64,000 bases of DNA from Usnea hakonensis (Eukaryota > Ascomycota > Lecanoromycetes > Lecanorales > Parmeliaceae): contig BLJB01000222.1 of the NCBI GenBank assembly GCA_013423325.1, positions 124,001-188,000 of the forward strand, written 5' to 3'. The notes below the pieces were generated by a model, which saw nothing but the letters and a program-made list of their open reading frames with translations, made no database searches and was not told the DNA's origin. Shown here piece by piece: positions 31,729 to 43,084 of the stretch; the first letter of the stretch is position 1; each line of letters opens with the position of its first letter. The position numbers were made by a program, and so were the translations under genes.

Positions 31729-32515
31729 TTGGCGTGCCGTGTCACGTATCCTACAATTAAAATATCTATCATCGATACGGAGCATTTCCATCTCAATGGT
31801 GACCTTTGGAGTCTCATGTTCGCCGGCGATGACATGGCTACCTTCTGCAGGATTCTGTCACGGAAATACCCATTCCCAGGCTCTCTTTTGATCGAAGTCA
31901 CTGGTGTGGCACAAATCACGAGTGTATTGAAGCTTCTTAGGCCATTCCGCCGCGTTCATGGCATGGCGTCAGTGAGGATCACAGGCCTGATCGAGGGTGA
32001 CTACAGATCCGACCTCATCACAAAGATGTTAGAGGAACACCAAACGGCGATACCGTTCTTCAAGAGATTCAAAATACCATCATGAAGGCGATCAGGCTGC
32101 AAGCATTCATGACTACTTGACAGCGATCTTGAGGTTCAGGAAAGCCCTCGACGATATGGATGACTATCGGACAATTTACGACACAGCAAAAGTCATCATT
32201 GAGAAAGGAGTGTTCAATGCCTTACCGTAGCCTTCGCTCAAGCGCTAGTCATGACGAATCTCGAACTTGAAAACTTCGGCCAGATCTGTGCTTGAATCAC
32301 ACTTTGTGCGAAGCACGTTATGAAACGCATTCTACGCTCTGGAGTGGTAAAGATGGGCAGGGTGTCGAATTTCCTAGCTATGAAGAAGCCACAAAAGGCA
32401 GTGTACGGGTATGCTGATTATTTCGACGCTTGTACAAAATCCATTGAGGAAATGGTGCAATGCACGGTTTTCTTTGTGACGCAAAGGTCCAGCATGTCGC
32501 GAAAGAGCTGAGTGT
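31729..32515 (+). pseudogene. decayed fourth 2EXR-type paralogue
   Basis: The frame 31729-32085 has FCRILSRKYPFPGSLLIEV and LLRPFRRVHGMASVRITGL, then DYRSDLITKMLEEH. These correspond to the middle section of paralogue 3 (FCRIL, LLEPFVALHGITKIEI). It breaks near 32085. TPR-like text (ILRFRKALDDMDDYRTIYD, then DTAKVIIEKGVFN) continues in another frame to about 32225, followed by further out-of-frame scraps such as LELENFGQIC to about 32515. The F-box-like N-terminus is absent. At least two frameshifts and several stops separate the parts, so no protein is made. Confidence 0.6.
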
Positions 32516-32861
32516 GGTGTTGCGTGATTACAAACAAATAGCTCAGCATCATGCATGCTAGATTTGGGCAGTCTCGCTGAGTCGTGATTTTTGCGAACGG
32601 CAGGAAGATTGAGAGCTGTTGCCGGATAATATTAATCTCAGAGACAATAATCCTGAATCGTGACTTCCTCTCGTTGACTAAATTTGGTGACACACAACAA
32701 GATTCTACCCCAATTACGGCAGGCATTTCCGTCTGTGCACAGTATACTAAGTGACTACTAGAACCTCGTCAACAAATCTTCCAATTACTCACAATCTTTC
32801 TCACCAACACCGCAACAAAACGCTATCGTCCCACCCCTTCACACCCTAAACACTTCCCAAC

Positions 32862-34299
32862 ATGCACCTCATCTTCATAATCCTACCGTTCTTCCACCTT
32901 CAGCTCTCCTTCGCTCTAAATCTACATATCGATAGACTCCTCCCAAGGCTCGTCAAGGCCATCTCACCGACCGTCTTCAGTCACGGCGTCTACGTCAACC
33001 AGAAACTACCTCAGACTCCTCGTTCACTCCTCAATCATGAGCAATGGCATCAACGTCACAATACTGCCTTTACAAACGCCTCATCGATTGCATACATGAC
33101 ACCTACGGGGTGTTTGAGCACGAAGAGCCTGGGCTCATTGTGCTCTTTCGCGTCTACTTCGGCCAATTTTTCGTACACTGGGAGCTTGATCTCGGTGATG
33201 TCGTCGGTTCCAATTTCTAATGCCACTGGGAGCCGGATTTCGGTACTGTCGTCGTTTCCGACTTCCAATTCCACAAAGAGCCGGGTCTCAGTAATGTCAT
33301 CATTTCCAACTTCCAATTCCACCGCCACCACGGGCCCGGCCCTACCGTTCCCCTCAGCGTCTGCCACTGCTAAAGACAAGGGACCTCTGGCTTCACTCAT
33401 CGGCTACATAGAGGATCTTGAGGATGAGATATTGGCAAATTGGGACGACCAAACTGAATCAGCATGTGGTGCAGCTCTCATCGCTCTGCATGGTGCTGCT
33501 ACGAACCCATCTGGCATAGCAGCTTGCTACAATATCGAAGGTCTCAACAATTCTACAGGCATTTTTGCAATCGATCTACGTCTCTATCGAATCGCTGCAC
33601 CCAAGGGTAATTGGGTGAACCTGGATTCATCGAGTGTGGGTGTCGGGCTGGCATATACTAATGCAACTGTATCTGCGACCAAAGCAAAGAGAGCCAGTAA
33701 GGAGGTTGAGACGCTTCCATGGTTCCCTCGTCAGAGAGATGAGGCTGCGGACATGTACATCCGCCGCTCTACTGGTGTTCCACCAAGGAGACTAGGTATG
33801 ATGACATTCTCGGGTTCTGTTGACGATGGGTCGTTAGCAGACTTGGTTAACATGTGAGTGATGGACCTTCGGCGACTTTGAGAATTCGCTGACGGCGACA
33901 TAAAGGGCCACGGCGCTATCAATCCTCACTCCTTCAATTATACTCTCCGGCATCGAGCAAGATGGCAGCCCAATCGAAACTGGACTGTCGACCCAAGACG
34001 CATCCTTCGTCAACGGAATCTTTGCTAGCGCAAACCCTACAAGCTCTCAATCGAAGACAGCGATAAATGTCAACGAGTCCATCCTTCCCGGCACCCAGAC
34101 GCTCGGCTTCCCAATTGGTCTAATTATCAGCAGCGTCTGGGCCGTGCTGTACTTGATGACGATGGGATATGGGACGATGATGAGGTACCAAGCGAGGGAA
34201 TCATACAGGCGGAGGGTCAAGAACAGGTTCAGTGGAGCGGCCACCAGCAAGAAGTTCAGCGGTGACACTATCACCAAAAGGAGGATGAGATGGGCTTGA
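32862..34299 (+). CDS. signal-peptide protein with Ser/Thr-rich repeats and one C-terminal membrane helix, 461 aa
   Basis: Exons 32862-33853 and 33906-34299 (phase 2; GTGAGT donor, GCTGAC branch, AAAG acceptor). The N-terminus MHLIFIILPFFHLQLSFA is a strong secretion signal. Residues 108-155 are three tandem 16-residue units rich in Ser, Thr, Val and N-glycosylation sequons. A folded-looking region follows with GPLASLIGYIEDLEDEIL, CGAALIALHGAATNPSGIAACYN and GIFAIDLRLYRI. Near the C-terminus a hydrophobic helix (GFPIGLIISSVWAVLYLMT) precedes a Lys/Arg-rich cytosolic tail. It therefore looks like a type I plasma-membrane or wall-facing glycoprotein. The Cys-containing middle resembles fungal hypothetical surface proteins; I cannot name a family. 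Confidence 0.75.
33183..33326 (+). repeat. three in-frame 48-bp tandem repeats
   Basis: Units at 33183-33230, 33231-33278 and 33279-33326 each encode 16 residues on the pattern S-x-I/V-S-V-x-S-S-x-P-x-S-N-x-T-x. Every unit carries an Asn-x-Thr sequon (NAT, NST, NST). Copies 2 and 3 are closer to each other than to copy 1. Confidence 0.85.
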
Positions 34300-35189
34300 G
34301 GGGACGGGTTCATGGGTGAATGATGTTTTCGAAAGGACATCTAAAGAGCATGATTTCTGGCAGTGCAAGCATGATCGATAATTGTTCCGTGCAGAGTGGG
34401 CTTTTTCATGTTATGGTCTATGTTAGGAGGCATATATTTTTGCAGTAATGATTTGCAAGGCGTTATGTACTGTCATTGATGGGGTAAGATAGAGGTGTTA
34501 ATATGGACTTATAGTGGTCGAGTCCTACAATTACTCTAGGCAAATGATTGTTAGGCTCTGGAAGACGTGCAAGCATCGATTGGCCTATCTCTGTTGTAGA
34601 CTATTTTTATACCTTGGAGATCTGCCGGCTGCTCTTTGGAGATTCCCGGGGCTGTGTAAAATAGAGTCAAGTACAGTGGCAAAGCGGCAGATGATGACAT
34701 TGTCGCCAACTGAAACCAAATTGACCGCGTATTGAAATCTAGGAAGATGAAGAGGATACTAGAATTCCGTTCTCTACCATAAGTGTGTGCTGCTGAAAAG
34801 TGAATCTGTGTAATCGGTTTTGGCGGTGAAGACATTGGTGATTAGCGAACGGCGCACTTACCGTTTCCGGTCTAGTGAACAAAAAAAAAAACCAACCACA
34901 AAATCTTTTCAAAATTTTGCCAGCCTCACCAAATTATCCTTCTCTTGCTTACACCACTCTCTCCTCTCTGTTTTTTCTTACTCTCATAGATCACGTCTCT
35001 CCGGCTTATACTCCGTATAAGCGCTGGTTGTTATAGACAAAAAGCTACATAGACTGTGAAGGCGCTTGGGTTTTTATCGGTGTATTACCGAGTCTCTTTT
35101 CGACTGGAACGCCGCACACATCATCCCTAAACCTTTCGCCTCCTAATCACATTACCTATCACTCACCTTCACACTACCAGCTATAAAAT
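34300..35189. promoter_or_regulatory. intergenic, including the presumed EF3 promoter
   Basis: No gene is supported. Approaching the EF3 start the plus strand has an A-run (34879-34891), long CT-rich tracts (about 34935-35000) and an AT-rich element TATACTCCGTATAAG at about 35009. The final pyrimidine-rich leader is followed by TAAAAT just before ATG. Pyrimidine tracts of this kind are usual in strong fungal promoters of translation genes. Confidence 0.5.
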
Positions 35190-38100
35190 ATGCCCTCCGT
35201 CGACGTTATGGACGCCGCACCCTCCAATCCTGCTACCCAGAAGAGCGAAAACCAAAAATCCGTCCAGGTGCTCGATGAGCTGCTGAACAAGTTGACCATC
35301 TCCAAGACTGCGGATGAGACAAGCGCTGCTGCGGGCAACATCGCTACTTTTATCAATGGCGACATTGAGGAGCACGATGCCCCTACCAAGTGAGTCTCGC
35401 CGCAATTTTCTATGACTCCAGGACCTCTGGCTGCATGACTTTGCCACGGTCGCAGGATCTGCCGGCTCTCTTCCCAAAATAATTCCTGGCTAACATCTTC
35501 CTACGCAGAGCGGTGGCAGCACTCAAACAGCAACTCGCAAACAAGAAAGATGCAGGCGCACGAGAACGTAGTTTGAATACAATCAGGGCCATCGCCCAGC
35601 ACTCTTCGGTATCGGCAAATGTCGAACCATACTTGGTGGCGCTCCTTGGCCCAACCCTCTCAGCGGTTGGTGATAAGATGACTCCGGTCAAAACCGCGGC
35701 TCAAGCAGCAGCACTCGCGATAGCAAAGGCTGTAAATCCAAACGGGGTCAAAGCCATTCTCCCGCCAATCGTTCACTCGATCCGAACCGCTCAAAAATGG
35801 CCCGAGAAGATGGCATGCCTGCAGTGCATCGAAGCACTTGTCGAATCTGCCCCTTCACAGCTTGCTTACCGAGTTCCCGACCTGATACCAGTCGTCTCAG
35901 AAGCAATGTGGGACACGAAGGCTGAAGTCAAGAAGGCTGCATACGGTACTATGGAGAAAGTCTGCAATTTGATTGTGAACAAGGATATTGACCGCTTCAT
36001 TCCCGAACTCATCAAATGTATTGCCAAGCCCGAAAATGTCCCCGAGACCGTCCATCTTCTGGGTGCCACCACTTTCGTCACAGATGTCCACGAGCCAACT
36101 CTGGCTATCATGGTTCCTCTTCTCGATCGTGGTCTGGCCGAGCGCGAGACTGCCGTCAAGCGAAAAGCTGCCGTCATCGTCGACAACATGTGCAAGCTGG
36201 TCGAAGATCCCAACATTGTGGCTGCTTTCTTGCCCAAACTCATGCCCGCCTTGCAGAAGAACTACGACAATCTGGCTGATCCTGAGGCCCGCGAGAAGAC
36301 GAAGCAGGGGCTTGATACTCTGGTCCGTGTTGGGAACGTCAAGGACGGCAAGATCCCGGAAAAGTCGCACGCTGGCGAAGTTGCAACTGTCCACGGTATC
36401 CTGAAGCAAATTTTGGAGCCCTCGCACAAAGATGCTGTGCACAAGTTTGGTCCAGTGGTCGAATATGTCGCAGCCGTTGCTGGTCAAATGATTGACGAGA
36501 AAGACAACGACTCGGCCAGCTGGACTGAAAACACCCTCCCATATATCACGGCTATTGTAGGCGACAAAGATGCACGAGCAATTGCCGATGCTCTTCGAAA
36601 GCGCGCATCTCCAGGTGCTGTTGACGAAGCAGACGATGAGGAAGATGATGAGGAAGGCGAAGACCTTTGCAATTGCACATTCAATTTGGCCTACGGTGCG
36701 AAGATCCTCCTGAATCAAACACATCTCCGTCTTAAGCGTGGCCAACGCTATGGACTTCTTGGACCTAATGGTTCCGGAAAATCCACCCTCATGCGCGCGA
36801 TCAACAATGAACAAGTCGAGGGGTTCCCCAAAAAAGATGAAGTCAAGACGGTGTTCGTCGAGCACGACCTTGATTCGGCTGATACTGAGCAAACCGTGAT
36901 CGGTTGGACCATGAAGAAGCTTGCGGAGGTTGGCCTGACAATCGAGAAACCCGCTGTCGAAAAGCAGCTCGAGGAGTTCGGATTCTTCAAGGAGCAGTTT
37001 GAGGGGCCTATCACCGCTCTCTCCGGTGGCTGGAAGATGAAGCTGGCTCTTGCCCGTGCCGTCTTCGAAGACCCGGATATCCTACTCTTGGACGAGCCCA
37101 CCAACCACTTGGATGTGAAGAACGTAAAGTGGCTTGAGGAATACTTGATCAATTCACCCTGCACATCTATCATCGTCTCCCACGACAGCAAGTTCCTCAA
37201 TAACGTCATCCAGCATGTCATCCACTACGAGCGCTTCAAGTTGAGGAGATACCGTGGCAATCTTGGAGAGTTCGTTAAGAAGGTTCCCTCGGCTCGCTCG
37301 TACTACGAGCTTAGTGCCTCGGAAATGGAATTCAAGTTCCCCGAGCCAGGTTTCCTTGAGGGTGTCAAGACCAAAGCTAAGGCCATCGTTCGTGTCAACA
37401 ACATGACCTTCCAATATCCAGGCACCAGCAAGCCTCAAATCCAGGATATTACTTTCCAATGTTCGCTCGGCTCCCGTATCGCTGTCATTGGTCCCAACGG
37501 AGCTGGCAAATCTACCTTGATCAACGTCCTTACTGGAGAACTCATCCCCACAGTTGGTGATGTATACACTCACGAGAACATCCGTATTGCCTACATCAAG
37601 CAACATGCGTTCGCCCATATCGATCACCACTTGGACTTGACTCCTTCAGAGTACATACAATGGCGATTCCAGACCGGTGAGGATCGCGAAACAATGGATC
37701 GCGCCAACAAAATCGTCACCGACGAGGACGAGAAGGCCATGGATAAAATCTACAAGATCGATGGGTCACAACGAAGAGTCATTGGCATCCACTCCCGAAG
37801 AAAGTTCAAGAATTCCTACGAGTATGAGTGTTCGTTTGTTCTCGGCGAGAACGTTGGCCAGAAGAACGAGAGATGGACACCCATGATGACTGCCGACAAC
37901 GCCTGGATCCCACGTACTGAGATTTTGGTCTCTCACTCAAAAATGGTTGCCGAAGTCGACCAGAAGGAGGCTTTGGCCAGCGGACAGTTTCGCCCATTGG
38001 TCCGAAAGGAAATCGAAGCTCACTGTGCCAACTTCGGTCTCGACGCTGAGCTTGTGTCCCATTCCCGTATGCGTGGTCTTTCCGGCGGACAGCGGGTCAA

Positions 38101-38572
38101 GGTTGTGCTTGCTGCGTGCTCTTGGCAAAGACCTCACTTGATCGTTCTTGATGAACCCACCAACTATCTTGACCGTGACTCGTTGGGCGCTTTGTCCAAG
38201 GCTCTCAAGTCTTTTGAGGGTGGTGTCATCATCATCACCCACTCTGCAGAATTCACACAGAACCTGACGGAAGAGGTAAGCCATTAGTCCCACAGTCTTG
38301 ATGAAATGTAGAGATGCTAATATATATCCTAGGTCTGGGCTGTCATGGATGGCAGAATGACGCCATCCGGTCATAACTGGGTCTCGGGCCAGGGCAGCGG
38401 TCCTCGTCTAAAAGAAGACGGCGAGGAAGAAGAGCGCTTCGACGCCATGGGCAACAAAATCGACTCGACCAAAAAGAAAGCGAAGCTGTCCTCTGCTGAG
38501 CTGAGAAAGAAGAAGAAGGAAAGAATGGCTAAGCGTAAAGCCGGCATCGAAGTCTTCTCCGACGAGGACTAG
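35190..38572 (+). CDS. TEF3: translation elongation factor 3 (ABC-F ATPase), 1068 aa
   Basis: Exons 35190-35389, 35509-38275 and 38333-38572; phases 2 and 0 agree. The N-terminal HEAT-repeat region spans roughly residues 80-370 and is followed by the acidic linker DEADDEEDDEEGEDLCNC. ABC domain 1 has Walker A GPNGSGKST at about 484, signature LSGGW at about 570 and Walker B LLLDEPTNHLD. ABC domain 2 has GPNGAGKST at about 727, LSGGQ at about 923 and VLDEPTNYLD, with the chromodomain-like insertion between (RRKFKNSYEYECSF). The C-terminus is Lys-rich, as in yeast EF3. The fungus-specific factor binds the ribosome near the E site and uses ATP to release deacylated tRNA. Both ATPase sites look intact. 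The first intron near the 5' end is 119 nt. Confidence 0.97.
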
Positions 38573-39030
38573 AGACGGTGGAGAAGGTGTCGAAAAGTTT
38601 TGCAAGGGGGCATGAGGGGTTGTCTCGCATGATTGGTTCCTTTTTCGTTGGGTGTTTGGGGAGGATCATTGATGACGCGAAGATGATGGACTGCATGCGG
38701 AAATTGGCACCGGAGTGTTCAAGGGCGACTTCGGCCGCTGCCCACGGTGCTTATGGATGCTGTGGTATGCCTTTTTTTCTCTTTTTTTTACTTCTCTTTA
38801 TTTTCTTCGAATTGAGCGATAGAGTGAGATAGAGGGATAGATAGATCATAGGAAAGATCACGAATACATTGATTCGTTATACGTGCGGAAAACAGACATT
38901 GCTCGCTATAGTGTGAAATGTGGCAAAAGACTAGGCATAACAAGCAAGTACTGCAGAAAGTCATCACCCATGCTAAGACGCTTTGCACTGCGCCCACTCC
39001 TGATGAACTAAACTTACTCCCCGTATCCCA
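38573..39030. other. 3' flank of EF3, no gene
   Basis: Contains the EF3 transcript end and no recognisable coding feature. A T-rich patch at 38768-38812 is followed by ordinary sequence up to the microsatellites. Confidence 0.5.

Positions 39031-39090
<60 letters not shown>
39031..39090. repeat. (CAT)20 microsatellite
   Basis: Sixty uninterrupted bases of the CAT/ATG triplet. Open frames over it are poly-Ile or poly-Met artefacts. Confidence 0.95.
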
Positions 39091-39091
<1 letters not shown>

Positions 39092-39164
39092 TCGCCCATC
39101 CCCTCCCTAAACAAACATCAGCCAACCACACACCAAAACACCCTCCGTCCATCCCTCACCCTCT

Positions 39165-39226
39165 CCATCCATCCATCCATCCATCCATCCATCCATCCAT
39201 CCATCCATCCATCCATCCATCCATCC
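39165..39226. repeat. (CCAT)n microsatellite, about 15 units
   Basis: A perfect tetranucleotide array of about 62 bp, 74 bp after the CAT array. Confidence 0.95.
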
Positions 39227-39286
39227 GCACCCACTCTCATTCCACCCTCCCTCCCTCTTCCTCTCATACCACCCTAACTCCTTTCT

Positions 39287-39287
<1 letters not shown>

Positions 39288-39322
<35 letters not shown>

Positions 39323-39379
39323 TTTCCCCCCCCCCCCCCCCCCCCCCCCCCCACCCCCTTTTCCCCCCCCCCCCCCCCC
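39288..39379. repeat. interrupted poly-C tract just beyond the NRPS-like stop codon
   Basis: Three C runs (about 35, 27 and 17 bases) separated by short T or A interruptions. In the transcript of the minus-strand NRPS-like gene this lies immediately 3' of the stop codon as G runs, able in principle to form G-quadruplexes. Exact lengths in such tracts are prone to sequencing error. Confidence 0.85.
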
Positions 39380-39383
39380 TCTC

Positions 39384-42300
39384 TCACTCCCCCTCCCATT
39401 TCTCCATCCAATCCCTCACCATCGCTTCCACATATCCCTCCGCAATCACATCCGGCGCGCCCCGCAACGCCGCGCTGTGCCGCATCGCGTTTGTGGTTGC
39501 GAAGCGGGGGGAGGGGGAGGGGAGGAGTAGTGCCTTGTCGGGACTGTTGTTGGTTCGGATGTCTGTGGTGCTTTGGTTTGCTGGGGGTTTGTTGGTCGTT
39601 GGGGTTTCGCATTCTTCTTCTGGTGATGATGATGATGATGATGAGTCGTGCGTGACTTGATTGGACTCGATGGCATCGGATTGGGGGGCGATTTTGTTTT
39701 GCCAGTACTGGAGTAGTTTGATGGAAGGATTTTTGAGGGGATCGGGCGAGCTGGCGCGTAGAAGTGCGAGCCAGTTTTTGGGGGGGAGGGTTTGGAAGGG
39801 GAAGGGGGGTGGGTTGGTGGATTGGAGGGCGGGGAGGAAGGCGGTTGTCCAGGAGAAGGGGTGGGGGGAGAGGATGTTGAAGATGTAGTTGGACTTGGGC
39901 GCGGGGAGTGTGGTGGGAGGGTCGTTGTTGTTGTTTTCGGGGGTTGTTGGCAGTGTTGCTGCGTGGCTGCTCGAGGTTAGATCCGCGATGTCGAGAATGG
40001 TTCTTGCGGCTGTGTCGACGGGCAGCCAGGCGCACTGCTCTTGCAGCGCTGGTAGAGCGCCGGTCGTGAGTGCGGAGCGTACCATGAGGGGCACGGCGTC
40101 GCTATCGGGCCATCCTGCGCCGTGGTGGAGTGTGTCGCCGATGATCTGGCCGATGCGCAGGATTGAAGCGTTTGCGCCGGCGGTCTCGATGGCGTTTTGG
40201 ATGATCTTTTCGGCGACGTATTTGGAGCGAGCGTAGCCTGTTGTGTTTGTTTTGTTGTCGAGGCTGTGGTGGATGGTTGGGGATGGCAGGGGCGCTTCGG
40301 GGACGGTGGGGGATGAGGAGGAGAAAGCGGACGAGGTGGAGGATAGGAATAGGAAGTGGGTTGGGTTAGGGGTGTGTGGGGAGAGGGAGAGTTGAAGGAG
40401 CTCATGAAGGGTGCGGAGGTGAGGGGTGAAGGTAGAAAGGGGGAGTGTGAAGTTGACGGGCCAGGCGCAGTGGATGATGTGGGTCAGGCGGGTGTAGTGG
40501 GGTTCTTGTTCGAGGAATGAGGGGACGAGATGGGCGTTGGTGTCTGCAAAAATTACGAGTCTTCTATCGAGATTGTGCTGATGGCCGGCAGGGAAACGTC
40601 GGCTGGAGAGAGTGGAGAGGAGGCGGTCGCGGGCTTCTTTGGTTGAAGAGGCGCGGACTGGACAGTATATTCGTACAATCGACTGGGTCTTTAGTAGTTG
40701 AATCAGAATGTAAGAGCCGAGGAAACCGGTCGCTCCGGTCAATAATACGGATTTCGCTTCAGGAGGTGAGCCTTGAGGGGCATGTTCGTTGAAGCTGGAA
40801 TGGGTTTCGATCATGTTGGCCATGTCAGAGATTTGCTTTTGTGCCTGATTACCGAGTACTGTCCCTGTCTGAAGCCTATGGAGATAGAAGGCCAGCTGCT
40901 CAACATTCTGGGTATCATATATCGCGCTCGTGCTTGGGTTCTTTCCGTTCAGGAACAATTCTTTTTTGATAATGTTGAGCATTCGTGCCGCCTGGAGGCT
41001 ATCAACCCCAGCAGCAAAGAAATCTGCTTCGGCGTTCTCCAGATGAACGTCCAGCCTTTCTCTGAAACATCCTAGAAGCCAATTCCTGAGGTCCCCAATC
41101 TCAAGTCTCAATGATCCTTTGCCCGAAATACCTAGCTTATCATACATAGCCGATATCTCGTGGGCGAAGCTCTCGTACACGCGAGCCCGAATAATGGTCC
41201 CCTTGTCGGTCCGCGGATACTCTCTGCTACTTGACAGGGATATGATCATTTCCTTGCCAATTTGTGAGAAGCGTTCTGCTTTGCTGTTGGCATCTTCCAC
41301 AGCAGGCCAGATTGCGTCAACGAAGTCCGTATCTGAAAGATGCTTGGATTCGTCATTTCGGAACAAGAGTAGACCTGGCATAGCTCTTCCGATTCCAAAC
41401 ACCACCGCTTCCCGGATCCTACAGTCTTGCCTGATCCGACCTTCAATGGGTAGGGGTAGAACTTTTTCTCCGTTTACCAGGGTCACTCGGTCATCCACGC
41501 GGCCGATATACTTCCACGAACCTGATATAATTTCGTGGGCCACAAAGAGATCCTTGGTATGGAATGAGTTTGGCGGGTTACTCGAGTTGGAGGTGATTTT
41601 CGATTTAAGGCCGTCGAGGATGACCAGCTCGCAGACCCCGCTACCAATTGGCTTCATCCACGTATAGGGCTCTACCGTCGGGATGATACGAAGATAGTTC
41701 CAAGGCTCATCTTGGTCCCGACGGTTAGTTTGCAGTACAGCACCTGCCTCTGTTCTGATGCTGTCAGCTAGCGAACTCGAAACGGATTGCAGTCGAGTAC
41801 GTACAGCCCGAAAGTACTCACTAATTGAACCCCACAAGCAGATAAATAATCACCCAGCTCATCTGGACAATTAGAGCCTGCGTATGAAACCTTTTGGCAA
41901 TGCCGAAGGGCATGGATGCCACTTTGGCTTTCGGATAATAATTTAAGTCCATATGGCACCGTGAGCAGAAGCTCCGGGCGCACGGCATTGAGAGCGGTGA
42001 TGAGGCTTGTGCCTGCAAGCGGCAACGCAGCGTTGTAGATATAACAGAGTTTCCGCTGGTACATTGCCCGGTATAAAGACGAGTGTCCGTGCATATGATA
42101 TATTGGTACAGTGATAAAACAATCCAGGGGGTAGCCGGACAGGAAATTGTGGATACAGGCAGCATGAGTGAGATAAATGCACTTTGGAAGTCCAGTAGAG
42201 CCCGAGGAGTGCATGATAAATGCGACGTCTTGACTGGTAGATGTCTCTCGGCGTTCTTCAGGATCTCCACGTGTAGCTGAACGATCTGCGTCAAAATTAT

Positions 42301-42784
42301 TCTTGGGTATGATCAACAGTGTCTTCACATGTCGTCTTTGTATGATGTGGTCAACTGCTAGGCTCGAAGCATTTGAAGTGACCAAAATGGTACAGTGAGC
42401 CTCTTCAAGTAGCGATTCGTAGGCATTTGTTGATAAGCGCGGTGAGAGGAGGAACACAGTGTAGCCAAGTCTACCCAGAGCAAACATGTTGATGATGTAC
42501 GCGAAATTAGACGGTCCAAGTAAGCCTACCACGGAAGATGCGCCCTCAGCCCCTGTCTGCCAGGTCAACCCCTTCTGAATGAGCTTCTCCACTGCATTGG
42601 ATACACAGGCGTTGATTCTCCCCGCAGAAAATTTGTCGTAGTCAGAGAGAGTTTTGTCTGTCTTTGGATACGCTATTAGGATAGCTTGTTCATCTTCTTC
42701 AGCTCTTTGACGGATCAAGTCATCCACAACAGTAAGACCACCTTGGGGACTAATCGATTTAGAGTAGAGACGATCGCCAGCCAT
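39384..42784 (-). CDS. NRPS-like adenylation-thiolation-reductase enzyme, 1116 aa
   Basis: Exons 42784-41805 and 41754-39384; 49-nt intron with GTACGT donor, GCTGAC branch and CATCAG acceptor. The splice rebuilds the A5-like motif as TFGLTEAG, which confirms it. The adenylation domain covers about 1-540: A3 motif SSGSTGLPK at 193-201, GRVDDR at about 411. The carrier domain has FFAAGVDSLQ with the phosphopantetheine serine at 579. The thioester-reductase domain begins VLLTGATGFLG at about 663 and holds YARSK, the YxxxK catalytic pair, at about 835. There is no condensation domain, so it is like carboxylic or aryl acid reductases. It would activate a carboxylic acid with ATP, load it on the carrier and release it by NADPH reduction as an aldehyde. 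Substrate unknown. The MFS gene lies upstream on the same strand. Confidence 0.9.
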
Positions 42785-43084
42785 CTTGTCGACAGACAGA
42801 CTCCGTGGGCTTGGTACCCGATTGTAGCCTTGAAGCTTCGTCCCCTATATTTTGCGATAAGGAAACACCTCGCTGGCGGTTCATTCCTTACGCAGAAAGT
42901 GAGAATGACAGGAGCATTGACCGGCCTCAAGAGCGAAGATGCTGAAGGATCAGGCGGCCAATACGATCCAAACCATGACTCCGAAATTTAGCCGGTACGA
43001 ATGCCTCAAGGGAGTATCTTACTCTTTACCGGAACTTTTAACATATAACAGTATCTTTGATGTAGCGAATTCTATGTATCAGAT
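42785..43084. promoter_or_regulatory. promoter interval of the NRPS-like gene
   Basis: 300 bp between the MFS stop codon and the NRPS-like start codon, both on the minus strand. No regulator site was recognised. Confidence 0.4.

Noticed and set aside
38788..39277. Long open frames over the CAT and CCAT arrays
   Set aside because: Products are poly-Met, poly-Ile or Ser/His/Pro repeats caused by the microsatellites.
39274..40405. Pro/Arg/Ser-rich frames on both strands inside the NRPS-like gene
   Set aside because: They overlap the reductase domain whose motifs are clear; GC-rich codon use opens the other frames.
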